From AP-15 sp963703855 (GTDB taxonomy: Bacteria; Pseudomonadota; Alphaproteobacteria; ATCC43930; CGMCC-115725), in contig CAVPFW010000015.1 of assembly GCA_963703855.1 (NCBI GenBank), positions 1 to 64,000 on the forward strand: a DNA stretch of 64,000 bases. The letters are read 5' to 3'. The translations under genes and the position numbers were made by a program. Shown here in pieces: positions 45,950 to 54,476 of the stretch. Numbering within the stretch: the stretch's first letter is position 1; each line of letters begins with the position of its first letter. Below the pieces are notes generated by a model. It saw only the letters and a program-made list of their open reading frames with translations. It ran no database searches and had not been told where the DNA came from.

Positions 45950-47119
45950 TCAACCCTGGTGCAGCGGAGCGGCCGGCGCTCCGGCCGCGGCGCTGTCGGC
46001 GCCGCGAAGCCGCGCGGCGATGCGGCGGCTCGCCTGGCCGTCGCCATAGGGATTGGCGACGCGGCTCATGCGCCGGTAGGTCTCGGGGTCGTCGAGCAGG
46101 GCGCTCATTGCGGCGAAGAGGAGCTGCTCGTCGGTGCCGACCAGCCGCGCCAGGCCTTGCTCCATCGCCTCGGGCCGTTCGGTCGCCGCGCGCGTCACCA
46201 GCACCGGCTTGCCGAAGGACGGGGCCTCCTCCTGGATCCCGCCCGAGTCGGTGACGACGAAATGGCACCGCTTCAACAGCCAGACGAGGGTCGGATAATC
46301 GACCGGCTCGGCCAGCAGGATGTTCGCGTGTCGGCGCAAGGTTTCGACCGCGCGGCGCACATTCGGGTTGGGATGCACCGGAAAGACGATCGCGACATCG
46401 GGCCGCCGCGCGATCCGCGCCATCGCGCGCGCGATCCGCTCGAGGCCGCCGTCGAAGCTCTCGCGGCGATGGCCGGTCAGCAGGATCAGCCGCCTGCCTC
46501 GCAGGCTGTCGGCCGCGAGCCCGCCCAGCACCGCCTCGGCCTGCGCGCGCAGCTCGGGCCGGGCCTCGATGCGCTCGGCGACCCATAAGAGGGCGTCGAT
46601 CCCGGTATTGCCGGTCACCAGGATATGACGCCCGTCCACCCCCTCGCGCAGCAGATTGTCGCGCGCCCGCACCGTCGGGGCGAAGTGCAGATCGGCGATG
46701 CCGGCGACCAGCCGGCGGTTCGCTTCTTCGGGCCACGGCGCGTAGATGTCGCCGGTGCGCAGCCCGGCCTCGACATGCGCCACCGGGATCTTGCGATAAA
46801 AGGCGGCGAGCGCGCCGGCAAAGGTCGAGGTCGTGTCGCCCTGGACGACGACCCGGTCGGGACGCCAGCGCTCGACAACCGCGCTGACCCCCGAGAGCAC
46901 CGCCCCGGTCAGGTAAGCGAGATCCTGGTCCGGTCGCATCACGTCGAGGTTCCAGTCGGCCCGCAGCTCGAACAGCTGGAGAAACTGCGCCAGCATCTCG
47001 CGGTGCTGCCCGGTGGCGCAGATCCGGCAGTCGAAATCCGGCCGCGCCGCCAATTCCCGGACGACCGGCGCGAGCTTGATCGCTTCGGGCCGGGTGCCGA
47101 AGACGAAGAGGAGCTTCAT
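45950..47119 (-). CDS. wecB: UDP-N-acetylglucosamine 2-epimerase (non-hydrolysing)
   Basis: 389 residues from ATG 47119. Motifs: FVFGTRPEAIKLAPVV at the N-terminus, 'VVVQGDTTSTFAGALAAF', 'VAHVEAGLRTGDIYAPWPEE' and 'DSGGIQEEAPSFGKPVLV'. It makes UDP-ManNAc from UDP-GlcNAc for enterobacterial-common-antigen-like or capsular polysaccharide. Lies 7 bases after wecC, which oxidises its product; the two are one transcription unit. Confidence 0.95.
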   Translation of the reverse strand: MKLLFVFGTRPEAIKLAPVVRELAARPDFDCRICATGQHREMLAQFLQLFELRADWNLDVMRPDQDLAYLTGAVLSGVSAVVERWRPDRVVVQGDTTSTFAGALAAFYRKIPVAHVEAGLRTGDIYAPWPEEANRRLVAGIADLHFAPTVRARDNLLREGVDGRHILVTGNTGIDALLWVAERIEARPELRAQAEAVLGGLAADSLRGRRLILLTGHRRESFDGGLERIARAMARIARRPDVAIVFPVHPNPNVRRAVETLRRHANILLAEPVDYPTLVWLLKRCHFVVTDSGGIQEEAPSFGKPVLVTRAATERPEAMEQGLARLVGTDEQLLFAAMSALLDDPETYRRMSRVANPYGDGQASRRIAARLRGADSAAAGAPAAPLHQG

Positions 47120-47126
47120 CCGCGGC

Positions 47127-48389
47127 TCAGCTCGATCGGTAGGTGAGGCCGGTCGCGTCGATGACGACGCGGCGCAGCAGCTCCTCGCGCGGGATCTTGC
47201 GGAACGGCGAGTGGGCGACCAGGACGGCGACGATGTCGGCCTGGCGGACCGCCTCGATCGTGTCGCACAACGCGACGTTCGGCAGCCCCTCCAGCTCCGG
47301 CGGCAAGGCGCGCAAATTGGGATCGGCGACGACGATCCGCTCCGGCCCGCCGCGCGCCAGCTGCCCCGCGATCGCGATCGCCGGGCTCTCGCGGGTATCG
47401 TCGACATCGGGTTTGTAGGTCAGCCCCAGGCAGGCGACGACCGGGTGCTTGAAGCGCTCGGCCCGCTCTCGGATCTGGGCCACGACAAAGCTCGGCTTGG
47501 CGTCGTTGACCTCGCGCGCGGTGCGGATCAGCCGCGTGCGTTCCGGCGCGGAGGCGACGATGAACCACGGATCGACCGCGATGCAGTGGCCGCCGACGCC
47601 GGCTCCCGGCTGCAGGATCGCCACTCTGGGGTGGCGGTTGGCGAGCTCGATGACCTGCCACACGTTGAGGCCGAGCTGGTCGCAGACCAGCGACAATTCA
47701 TTGGCGAAGGCGATGTTGACGTCGCGATAGGCGTTCTCGACCAGCTTGACCAGCTCGGCCGTCGGCGCATCGGTGCGAAACGGCTTTCCCTGCAGAAAGA
47801 CCTGGTAGACCGCCTCGGCGTGCGCGGCGCAGGCTTCGGTCATCCCGCCGATGATGCGGTCGTTCTCGATCAGTTCGCGGACCATGCGCCCGGGCAAGAC
47901 CCGTTCGGGGCAATGGGCGACGTGGACGTCGAGCGGCTCGGCATGGCGCTCCGGCGGAAAGCGCAGATCGGGACGCAGCCGGGCGAGCCGGCCGGCCAGC
48001 CGCGCGGTCGTGCCCACCGGCGAGGTCGATTCGAGGATCACGACGTTGCCCGATGCGAGCACCGGCGCGATCGCATCCGCGGCCGCGTCGATATAGCCGA
48101 GGTTTGGCGAGCGGTCGTCGTTGAACGGGGTCGGGACCGCGATCACAAAGGCATCGGCCGGCTCGGGCCGGGCGGTCGCGCGCAATTTGCCCAGGGTGGT
48201 CGCGGCGCGCAGCAGCATGTCGAGATCGGGCTCGGGAAAATAAGGCTGCCCGTCATTGACCGCGGCGACCACGCGCGGGTTGACGTCGACGCCGACCACC
48301 TCGACGCCGCGGCTCGCCAAAGTCGCCGCGGTCGGCAAGCCGATATAGCCCAAGCCGACGACGCAGACGGTCTTGACCGGGTACTCCAT
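47127..48389 (-). CDS. wecC: UDP-N-acetyl-D-mannosamine dehydrogenase
   Basis: 420 residues. NAD-binding 'VCVVGLGYIGLPTAATLASR', 'ILESTSPVGTTARLAGRLA', and the catalytic cysteine motif 'GVGGHCIAVDPWFIV', then 'LGLTYKPDVDDTRESPA' in the C-terminal domain. It oxidises UDP-ManNAc twice to UDP-ManNAcA. With wecB it supplies a ManNAcA unit for a surface polysaccharide whose assembly genes may include those at 34.6-41.1 kb. Confidence 0.95.
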   Translation of the reverse strand: MEYPVKTVCVVGLGYIGLPTAATLASRGVEVVGVDVNPRVVAAVNDGQPYFPEPDLDMLLRAATTLGKLRATARPEPADAFVIAVPTPFNDDRSPNLGYIDAAADAIAPVLASGNVVILESTSPVGTTARLAGRLARLRPDLRFPPERHAEPLDVHVAHCPERVLPGRMVRELIENDRIIGGMTEACAAHAEAVYQVFLQGKPFRTDAPTAELVKLVENAYRDVNIAFANELSLVCDQLGLNVWQVIELANRHPRVAILQPGAGVGGHCIAVDPWFIVASAPERTRLIRTAREVNDAKPSFVVAQIRERAERFKHPVVACLGLTYKPDVDDTRESPAIAIAGQLARGGPERIVVADPNLRALPPELEGLPNVALCDTIEAVRQADIVAVLVAHSPFRKIPREELLRRVVIDATGLTYRSS

Positions 48390-48715
48390 GCTGAGGGCTT
48401 ACCTGCGGTGCTGGGGGCTGACCTGCGGTTCCGGTCGCACTATCGCACCCGATGATTTACGCAAACCTTAGCAATATCCGACAGTCGCTGGGATGGCAAG
48501 TGCAGAGCAATGCTTGTCGCCGCTGGCCGGGCGCGACCGCCCCGGTCGAAATGTTGATCCGCAGGTCGTCAACACCCAAAAATCTTAAAGTTTACTTTAC
48601 CGGCAGTCGAAACCGGAGGATCACCCCCGCGTCGGCGCAGCGAATTTCACTTGGCCCGGCCCCGGTCGGGGGGGTAGCCTGCGGCGCATTCAGGGAACCG
48701 GAAGGCAGCACCGCA
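48390..48715. other. Intergenic region between wecC and a cupin gene
   Basis: 326 bases between divergent genes, AT-richer at 48455-48610 (ATGATTTACGCAAACCTTAG, AAAATCTTAAAGTTTACTTT). These probably hold the promoter of wecC-wecB and perhaps MucR-type binding DNA, but I could not define sites. Confidence 0.5.
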
Positions 48716-49273
48716 ATGGTCAAGCAAGCTGAGGCTCTGACGATCGAAGAGCACCTGTTCGCCGATGACGGCCGCGTCCCCAACAACCCCCGACTGCCGC
48801 TCGTCGTCTATCGCGGCGCGCTCGACACCGGCCCGGGCGCGGCCGACGCCTGCGAGGCGCTGTTCGCGGCTAACGGCTGGAGCGGGGGATGGCGCGCCGG
48901 GATCTACGCCCATCATCACTATCACAGCACCGCGCACGAGGCGCTCGGCATCGTTGCCGGCTCGGCCCGGGTGCGGCTCGGCGGCGAGGGCGGCGAGACC
49001 GTCGAGCTGCATGCCGGCGATGCCGTCGTGATCCCGGCCGGCGTCGCCCACAAGAGCGAAGGGGCGAGCCCCGACCTGCTCGTCGTCGGCGCCTATCCCG
49101 GCGGCCGCGGCCCCGACATGCGGGTTCCCGGGGCCGGCGAGCGTCAGCACGCGCTGGCCAACATCGCCGTCGTTCCGCTGCCCGCTGCCGACCCGGTTTG
49201 CGGCAAGCGCGGACCGCTGCTCGAGCGGTGGCGCGCGGCGCCCGCCGCTGAGGGCTACAGGCAGCTCCCGTAA
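48716..49273 (+). CDS. Cupin protein, YjlB-like
   Basis: 185 residues from ATG 48716. Cupin motif 1 is in 'IYAHHHYHSTAHEALGIVAG' and motif 2 in 'GDAVVIPAGVAHKSEG', with several metal-type histidines, followed by the YjlB-like 'LLVVGAYPGGRGPDMRVPG'. The biochemical role of this family is not established. Its 3' end overlaps the convergent lipoprotein gene by 19 bases. Confidence 0.82.
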   Translation: MVKQAEALTIEEHLFADDGRVPNNPRLPLVVYRGALDTGPGAADACEALFAANGWSGGWRAGIYAHHHYHSTAHEALGIVAGSARVRLGGEGGETVELHAGDAVVIPAGVAHKSEGASPDLLVVGAYPGGRGPDMRVPGAGERQHALANIAVVPLPAADPVCGKRGPLLERWRAAPAAEGYRQLP

Positions 49274-49641
49274 TAGACCACGTCGCCGCCGTTGCCGAAC
49301 GCGGCATCGGCCGCCGACGCGGCGGCGGGCGCTGCGCCGTATTCGGGCCCGACGAAAGCGGGTCTCTCCGCCGGGATCGCCAGCCGGCGCTGGTAGACGA
49401 CGTAGCCGCCGGCGCACATCCCTCGGGCCTCGAGGGTCTCGGCCAGCCAATCGCGGCGGATCCGCTCGGCGGCGCCGTCGTCGTTCTCGGTCATGACCGC
49501 GTCGGTGTGGGCGGCGTAGGTGAAGCTGCCGTCCGCCCCGGCGGCAAAGCTCTGGACGCGCACCCGGTCGTTGTCGATGCAGCCGCACAGCGCGGCGAGA
49601 CCGAGCCCGGCGACGAGACAGGCGAGAACCGGCGTGCGCAT
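49255..49641 (-). CDS. Small putative lipoprotein
   Basis: 128 residues from ATG 49641. Signal sequence RTPVLACLVAGLGLAALCGC with a lipobox-like LCGC at about residue 20, so a lipidated envelope protein is likely. The mature part contains 'GSFTYAAHTDAVMTENDDGA' and 'RIRRDWLAETLEARGMCAGG', a pattern seen in short alphaproteobacterial hypothetical proteins. No known function. A longer start at 49683 would hide the signal peptide. Confidence 0.65.
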   Translation of the reverse strand: MRTPVLACLVAGLGLAALCGCIDNDRVRVQSFAAGADGSFTYAAHTDAVMTENDDGAAERIRRDWLAETLEARGMCAGGYVVYQRRLAIPAERPAFVGPEYGAAPAAASAADAAFGNGGDVVYYGSCL

Positions 49642-49795
49642 CGAGCGGAACCCCTGGACAGCTTCGCCCTTCACTTGCCTCATTCCGGGCGCCGAGGCAA
49701 GCCAGGCTGCCGATCGCGTGTTGCGGCCGCAGCCGGCCCGACGATATCTTTTATCAGGCCGTCGTCGCCGGGCCTCCGCGCGAGGAGATCGATCG

Positions 49796-50641
49796 ATGAG
49801 CTACAAGGACCTGCTGGTGGTGCTCGATTCCGCCGCGGACACACCGGGGCGCATGGCATTCGCCGCAGCGCTGGCCGAGCGTTCTGCGGCGCACCTCGTC
49901 GGGCTTTATCCGATCCCGAGCCCGGAGCCCCCGCGCCGCGCCGGTTATCCCGACCTGGCGATGATCGAGCCGGTCTATCGCGAATGGCGCGACAACGCGC
50001 TGGAACAGGCCGAAGAGCTGCACCAGGCGTTCGAGCACGCGGCTCGGCTGCACGGGTTGTCCGGCGAGTGGCGCGCGGTCGCCGAAGGCTGGGAAGCCGA
50101 TCCGGCCCTGCACGCGCGCTACGCCGATCTGACGATCCTCGGCCAGCGCGATCCCGACAGCGACGCGACCGGGCCGATCCGGCCGCGCCCGGAGCGGGTG
50201 ACGCTCGCCTCCGGCCGGCCGATCCTGGTCGTGCCCTATGCCGGCCGTTTCGAGACGATCGGAAAATGCGTGCTGATCGCCTGGAACGCGAGCCGCGAAG
50301 CGGCCCGCGCCGTCGCCGACGCGATGCCGCTATTGACCGCGGCCGATCGGGTGACCGTCCTCGCGGTCGACCCGCAGAGCGGGCCGGACGGGCACGGCGA
50401 TCTCCCCGGCGCCGATATCGCGCTGCATCTCGCGCGCCATCAGGTCAAGGCGCAGATCGAGCGCACGGTCTCCGCCGATGTCCCGATCGGCGAGGTGCTG
50501 CTGTCGCGCGCCGCCGATCTCGGCGCCGACCTGTTGGTGATGGGCGCCTACGGCCACTCGCGCGCCCGCGAGCTGTTGCTCGGCGGCGCCACCCGCACGA
50601 TCCTCGCCAGCATGACGATCCCAGTGCTGATGTCGCACTGA
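49796..50641 (+). CDS. Universal stress protein, two UspA domains
   Basis: 281 residues from ATG 49796 (GCGAGGAG ahead). Two tandem Usp domains: the first starts 'YKDLLVVLDSAADTPGRMAF', the second is near residue 155 ('KCVLIAWNASREAARAV') and ends with the ATP-binding pattern 'GAYGHSRARELLLGG'. Only the second domain keeps the G-x-x-G-H-S-R ATP motif. Likely cytosolic stress-response protein. Confidence 0.9.
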   Translation: MSYKDLLVVLDSAADTPGRMAFAAALAERSAAHLVGLYPIPSPEPPRRAGYPDLAMIEPVYREWRDNALEQAEELHQAFEHAARLHGLSGEWRAVAEGWEADPALHARYADLTILGQRDPDSDATGPIRPRPERVTLASGRPILVVPYAGRFETIGKCVLIAWNASREAARAVADAMPLLTAADRVTVLAVDPQSGPDGHGDLPGADIALHLARHQVKAQIERTVSADVPIGEVLLSRAADLGADLLVMGAYGHSRARELLLGGATRTILASMTIPVLMSH

Positions 50642-51163
50642 GAGACAAGAAGGGCGGTCGCCGGCAGCTCCGAGCGGCGGCTCCCCGACCCGCGGGCGCT
50701 ATCCTCCGCCCGGCCCGATTTCGCCGCGTCGATCCCCCGCCGCCCCCGAACCTGCGCCGGGCACCGAATGTCGCTGCGCGGCTGCCGCAAGAGCCGGCGG
50801 CGAGCGACGGGCTCGCGAAGGGCTTTGTGAGAATCTCCCACTGCTGTCGGTAATCCTTACAACGGAACACGCAACGCGAGCAGCTGGCGAAGACGCCTCG
50901 GTGATCGATCATCGGCCCTGTCGCCGGCTCTGCTCGGACGCGGTCTGCATCGCAGAAAAGAGCGCCGTCACAATGTGATCCCGGCATTTGGCGAGCGGCG
51001 CGGCGCGGGAGAGCTCGATCACCGGAGCCGCCGCGACAGACCGCGCGACCAACTCGGTGGGAGGGTCGTTACCGCAAAGGGGCGTCGGCCAATTTTACAA
51101 TGACGGCGCAAAAGCCCGGGATGCGTCACCTATAATTCCTGTTTTATAACGCATTTTTCTATC
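50642..51163. other. Intergenic region upstream of the PEP-CTERM gene
   Basis: 522 bases with no gene. The last 60 bases before the sigma-54 box are AT-rich (CCTATAATTCCTGTTTTATAACGC). If the promoter at 51164 depends on an enhancer-binding protein, its sites should be in this region; I see no clean repeated inverted motif by eye. Confidence 0.5.
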
Positions 51164-51179
51164 TGGCACACGCATTGCA
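51164..51179 (+). promoter_or_regulatory. Sigma-54 (RpoN) promoter of the PEP-CTERM gene
   Basis: TGGCACACGCATTGCA matches the -24/-12 consensus TGGCAy-N5-TTGCw at every conserved position, with ten bases between the GG and GC pairs as required. Transcription would start near 51190, 45 bases before the ATG. In bacteria with PEP-CTERM/exosortase systems the PrsK-PrsR pair, with an NtrC-like PrsR, is linked to RpoN promoters of PEP-CTERM genes; that regulator is not in this window, so its role here is inference. Confidence 0.85.
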
Positions 51180-51184
51180 CGTAG

Positions 51185-51216
51185 AACGCCCATGCCCAGG
51201 AGCATCCGTGGGCGTT
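51185..51216 (+). promoter_or_regulatory. 5'-leader hairpin of the PEP-CTERM gene
   Basis: AACGCCCATG (51185-51194) pairs with CGTGGGCGTT (51207-51216) in a ten-pair stem with one G-T wobble and a 12-base loop. It begins at or just before the predicted transcription start and ends 19 bases before the ATG, leaving the ribosome site (AGGACAGAGG) free. It could stabilise the mRNA 5' end or be a protein site. Confidence 0.6.
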
Positions 51217-51235
51217 TACCAAAGGACAGAGGACC

Positions 51236-51865
51236 ATGCAACTCAGAAACAAGCTGCTGACCGGCGTGTTGCTGGGCGGTGCGATGATGGCGACGGCGAC
51301 GGGCGCTCAGGCCAACACGATTCTCGGCTCGATTTGGGAGAACAACTCGACCGGCGCCATGGACGCGACCCCGGCGAACGTGCCGGGGACGACGCCGGAC
51401 GTGACGTTCACCGCGCCCGATCCGCTCAACTTCAGCAGCGCCGGGCTCTATACGATCGGCGAATTCCTGGCGAGCGGGAACGGCTCGACGGTGCTGACCG
51501 GCGCCTCGCAGCTCGGCAACACGCTCGACAACACGATCTTCAACTTCACCGGCACCGTCTCGGTGACCCACGGCGAGACCTTTACCGCGGGACACGACGA
51601 CGGGCTCACCCTGGTGATCGGCGGCCTCACCGTGCTCGACGCGCCGGGGCCGACCTCGTTCAACGTCACCACCGAGACCTACACCGGCCCGAGCGGCAAT
51701 CTCCCGTTCCAGCTGGTCTACGGCGAGTGCTGCGGCGCGCCGGCCGACCTTGCGATCTCGCTGCCGTTCGTGTCGCCGACGGTCCCGGAACCCGCCTCGT
51801 TGGCCCTCCTCGGCAGCGCGCTCGTCGGGTTCGGGGCGATCCGTCGCCGGCGCAACCGCGGATAA
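51236..51865 (+). CDS. PEP-CTERM surface protein
   Basis: 209 residues. N-terminal signal peptide (LLTGVLLGGAMMATATGAQA). The mature part is rich in Thr, Ser, Gly and Asn, with no Lys, as is usual for PEP-CTERM proteins. The C-terminus is a textbook sorting signal: VPEPASLALLGSALVGFGA, then RRRRNRG, that is PEP motif, membrane span and Arg cluster. Exosortase cleaves such proteins in bacteria that make extracellular polysaccharide and anchors or releases them. No exosortase is in this window. Confidence 0.95.
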   Translation: MQLRNKLLTGVLLGGAMMATATGAQANTILGSIWENNSTGAMDATPANVPGTTPDVTFTAPDPLNFSSAGLYTIGEFLASGNGSTVLTGASQLGNTLDNTIFNFTGTVSVTHGETFTAGHDDGLTLVIGGLTVLDAPGPTSFNVTTETYTGPSGNLPFQLVYGECCGAPADLAISLPFVSPTVPEPASLALLGSALVGFGAIRRRRNRG

Positions 51866-51893
51866 GGGATCCCGACGGATCCGGACTACTGGC

Positions 51894-51911
51894 GGCGCCC
51901 GCTCGGGCGCC
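51894..51911 (+). terminator. Possible hairpin after the PEP-CTERM gene
   Basis: GGCGCCCG-CT-CGGGCGCC is a perfect 8-base-pair palindrome 29 bases after the stop. A related GC-rich sequence (GGCGCCCGAGCGGGCC) recurs near 51941. No T-run follows, so it would be at best a non-canonical terminator. Confidence 0.35.
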
Positions 51912-52080
51912 GTCGCGCCGACGAGGCCCCGCCGCACCGGCGGCGCCCGAGCGGGCCGCCACGTGGCGGCTCGTGCTGCGCAACGCCGTGATGCGGGCGA
52001 GGCCGAGTTAAAGGCTGCCCTGGCGCCTCAGCTGCTCAAGCCGCCGTCGATGCGCCGCAAGCGGAACCCGCCTCCGGCGC

Positions 52081-54192
52081 TCACGGGACAGGCGGGAACA
52101 CCGGCTGGGGGACGGTCACCGTCACCAGCGGCTTGTCGGCGTCCGCCAAACTCACGTAAGCCTCACCGGGATCGGCGATCGGATCTTTGACGGTGGGCTT
52201 CTTCACCGCAGTGAACGCAAGATTGGAGTTGAGGCAGACCGACACCGGGGGCTTGACCAGCGCGGAGGTCGAATGGGCTGCGCAGTATTTTGGGTCCCAC
52301 TTCAGCTGCGTAACCGTTTCCGTTAAACCGGTGTAAGTATCGGTTACTTTCTTCAACTCCTCGCTGACCTGGTAATTCGCATGCTGTGTCCCGGCCGCGT
52401 CCTTGTAAAGAACGACATCGCAGGTGAGCGTGCGGTTCCCATTCAGCCAAAATGAGATCGGCGCGGCCGCGCCCAGCTTCCCCGGGATCGCAAATGGGTG
52501 ACCGCAAACGGTCGCGTGGTCCCATCCTTTGGCAAAGCTCACGCGAAACTGCTCCCAAAAATCATAAGGGTTCCTGTTCAAGATTTTTTGGTCGCCTCCG
52601 ATATCGATAATAAAACCGGACCCTCTGCTCTGAAAATTGCCAAAGCGGTCATCGATGGAAAACGAATAGGCCCCCCGCGCATCCAGATGATCATGTATCA
52701 ACTTGCCATAGGGAAACAGGTTGAAAACATTGCCCAAAGGCGCCCAGTTCAAAATGAACTTATCGAACGAATACCGGGTTTGAGTGAAGGAACCGTAGGG
52801 CACGTTTCTCAGCAGAGCTTGAACGCTCTCGTTGAGCAGCCCCTTATCGTCGCTCTTGAAGGCGATGATCGAGTCGACAGTGCACTGATCCCGTTCAGGA
52901 CCGGCAAAGTTGATGCAGCCCGTGTAAGGGATCGGCTTTTTCGTAACAGGATCTATTGTGTCCGTGGAATTATAGAAACTATTCCAGACGAATAAGACCG
53001 TCTGTTTGAACGCCTTGCAGAATTCCGCTTTGTTGAACGCGGGTTGGGCGCTGGGCCAATTCTTGATGTCGGGGAGGTTTGCGCAAAGGTCGCGGCCGCG
53101 GACCCAACTGGTCCAGCGGCCGATCAGCGCATTGACGTTGAGGTTGTTTACCGGGGGCGGCACGAAGAGCGACGCCATCTTCGTGGTGTCGGAGAGCAGA
53201 TAAGGCAGCGGTGCGCCGCAGCAGGCGAGAAATACGGGGTTAGGAGGGCTCGTGGGGCAACAGTTTCCGGCCAGGTCGGAGCACATCGGGACGGCCGAAC
53301 ATTGCTGCGGGCCGGTATAGGGCGGGGAATACAATGCGGAAAGCGGCGGGAACATATTCGGCGGGACAATCCTGATATCGTTAACAATATCCTTACCCAC
53401 GATATGCGAAGTTCGCGCTACCAGGCTGTGAAATACGTTGTGAGGATAATTAGTTGGTGTGTAGGCGCCAAATTCAGACCAGTATTTGAGATCGAGATAC
53501 GCTTGCGTCCGCTGGTTGAACAGCGTGTACGCTTGAGGAGTTCCCATCATTGCCGTAGCGCCGCCGTCATCTATATTGGCCGCTACCGGCAAATACGCCT
53601 CGTCGACATAGGAAATGTCGATATCCGCCAAGGCGATGCCGTTTGGATTATTGGGATCGGGGAATGCGTCACCGGTAGCTGGGTCGATGGAAATGACCGT
53701 ATATTCGAACAGCTGAGCCGGGGCATCAGTTGGATACTGGGCAGCAGCGGTTCCGGACGAGCACGCTCCGGCGGCGCACAAGGGTGGGTTCCAGGTGATG
53801 CCATCGGGGACCGTGCGCTGGTTTGCCGGGATCTGGGCCTCGAACTTGGCCAGATTGACCGTGAACAGATACACGCGAACCGCGCTGTACCAGCAATGTT
53901 TCGTCTTCGGCAGAGACACCGTCACCGTCTGTCCGGTCGGTATGCCGGCCCCTGGTTTTCCGGCGTTGACGATGATTCTGCGCCCCACTCCGGTGGTCCC
54001 GCAGGCTGCGCCGTTCTCGCTTTCCACGGCGGTGATCGCGGGGTAGATCGTAATCGGCAGCTCGTTATGAAACACGACATAGCGCTGAAATTCGTCCATT
54101 GCTGCCGCTGCCGGCGCGGCCAGGATGCCGGAGAGAGCAAACCCCAAAGCCAAAAGGCAAATGAGTCTCCGCGTGAAATCGAGCTTTCGCAT
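52081..54192 (-). CDS. Large Cys-rich secreted protein of unknown function
   Basis: 703 residues from ATG 54192. Signal peptide 'RRLICLLALGFALSGILAAP' cleaved near AAAAM. The mature part has 18 cysteines, likely disulphide-bonded. The beginning ('RYVVFHNELPITIYPAITAV') recalls the thaumatin-like/GH64 superfamily, and 'YSFSIDDRFGNFQSRGSGFI' is a distinctive stretch; neither gives a firm assignment. Base composition is clearly lower in GC than the neighbours and codon choice differs, so the gene may be foreign. It stands alone; a longer start at 54288 is possible but hides the signal peptide. Confidence 0.8.
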   Translation of the reverse strand: MRKLDFTRRLICLLALGFALSGILAAPAAAAMDEFQRYVVFHNELPITIYPAITAVESENGAACGTTGVGRRIIVNAGKPGAGIPTGQTVTVSLPKTKHCWYSAVRVYLFTVNLAKFEAQIPANQRTVPDGITWNPPLCAAGACSSGTAAAQYPTDAPAQLFEYTVISIDPATGDAFPDPNNPNGIALADIDISYVDEAYLPVAANIDDGGATAMMGTPQAYTLFNQRTQAYLDLKYWSEFGAYTPTNYPHNVFHSLVARTSHIVGKDIVNDIRIVPPNMFPPLSALYSPPYTGPQQCSAVPMCSDLAGNCCPTSPPNPVFLACCGAPLPYLLSDTTKMASLFVPPPVNNLNVNALIGRWTSWVRGRDLCANLPDIKNWPSAQPAFNKAEFCKAFKQTVLFVWNSFYNSTDTIDPVTKKPIPYTGCINFAGPERDQCTVDSIIAFKSDDKGLLNESVQALLRNVPYGSFTQTRYSFDKFILNWAPLGNVFNLFPYGKLIHDHLDARGAYSFSIDDRFGNFQSRGSGFIIDIGGDQKILNRNPYDFWEQFRVSFAKGWDHATVCGHPFAIPGKLGAAAPISFWLNGNRTLTCDVVLYKDAAGTQHANYQVSEELKKVTDTYTGLTETVTQLKWDPKYCAAHSTSALVKPPVSVCLNSNLAFTAVKKPTVKDPIADPGEAYVSLADADKPLVTVTVPQPVFPPVP

Positions 54193-54476
54193 GTTCGGGT
54201 TTCCCGGATCACGTAAAAATTGCGTAAAATGCGCCATCGGTCCAACGGCACCGGAATACAATGTTAGCTGACGTATGATTGGCGTCAACGGTTTTGTCCG
54301 CAGATAGACAGCAATGGCCGTCGCCTTATTCGACGAATGATTTATTCTTTAATCCTTCATATCAAGGATTATACGCGGGATACCCAGGGGCATCTGCTGG
54401 CAGGACCGCCGCGATCCTGTCCCCGATCCGCCGCGATATCGAAAAAGCGCAAGGCGACGGCGCGAAGAACGCATCC

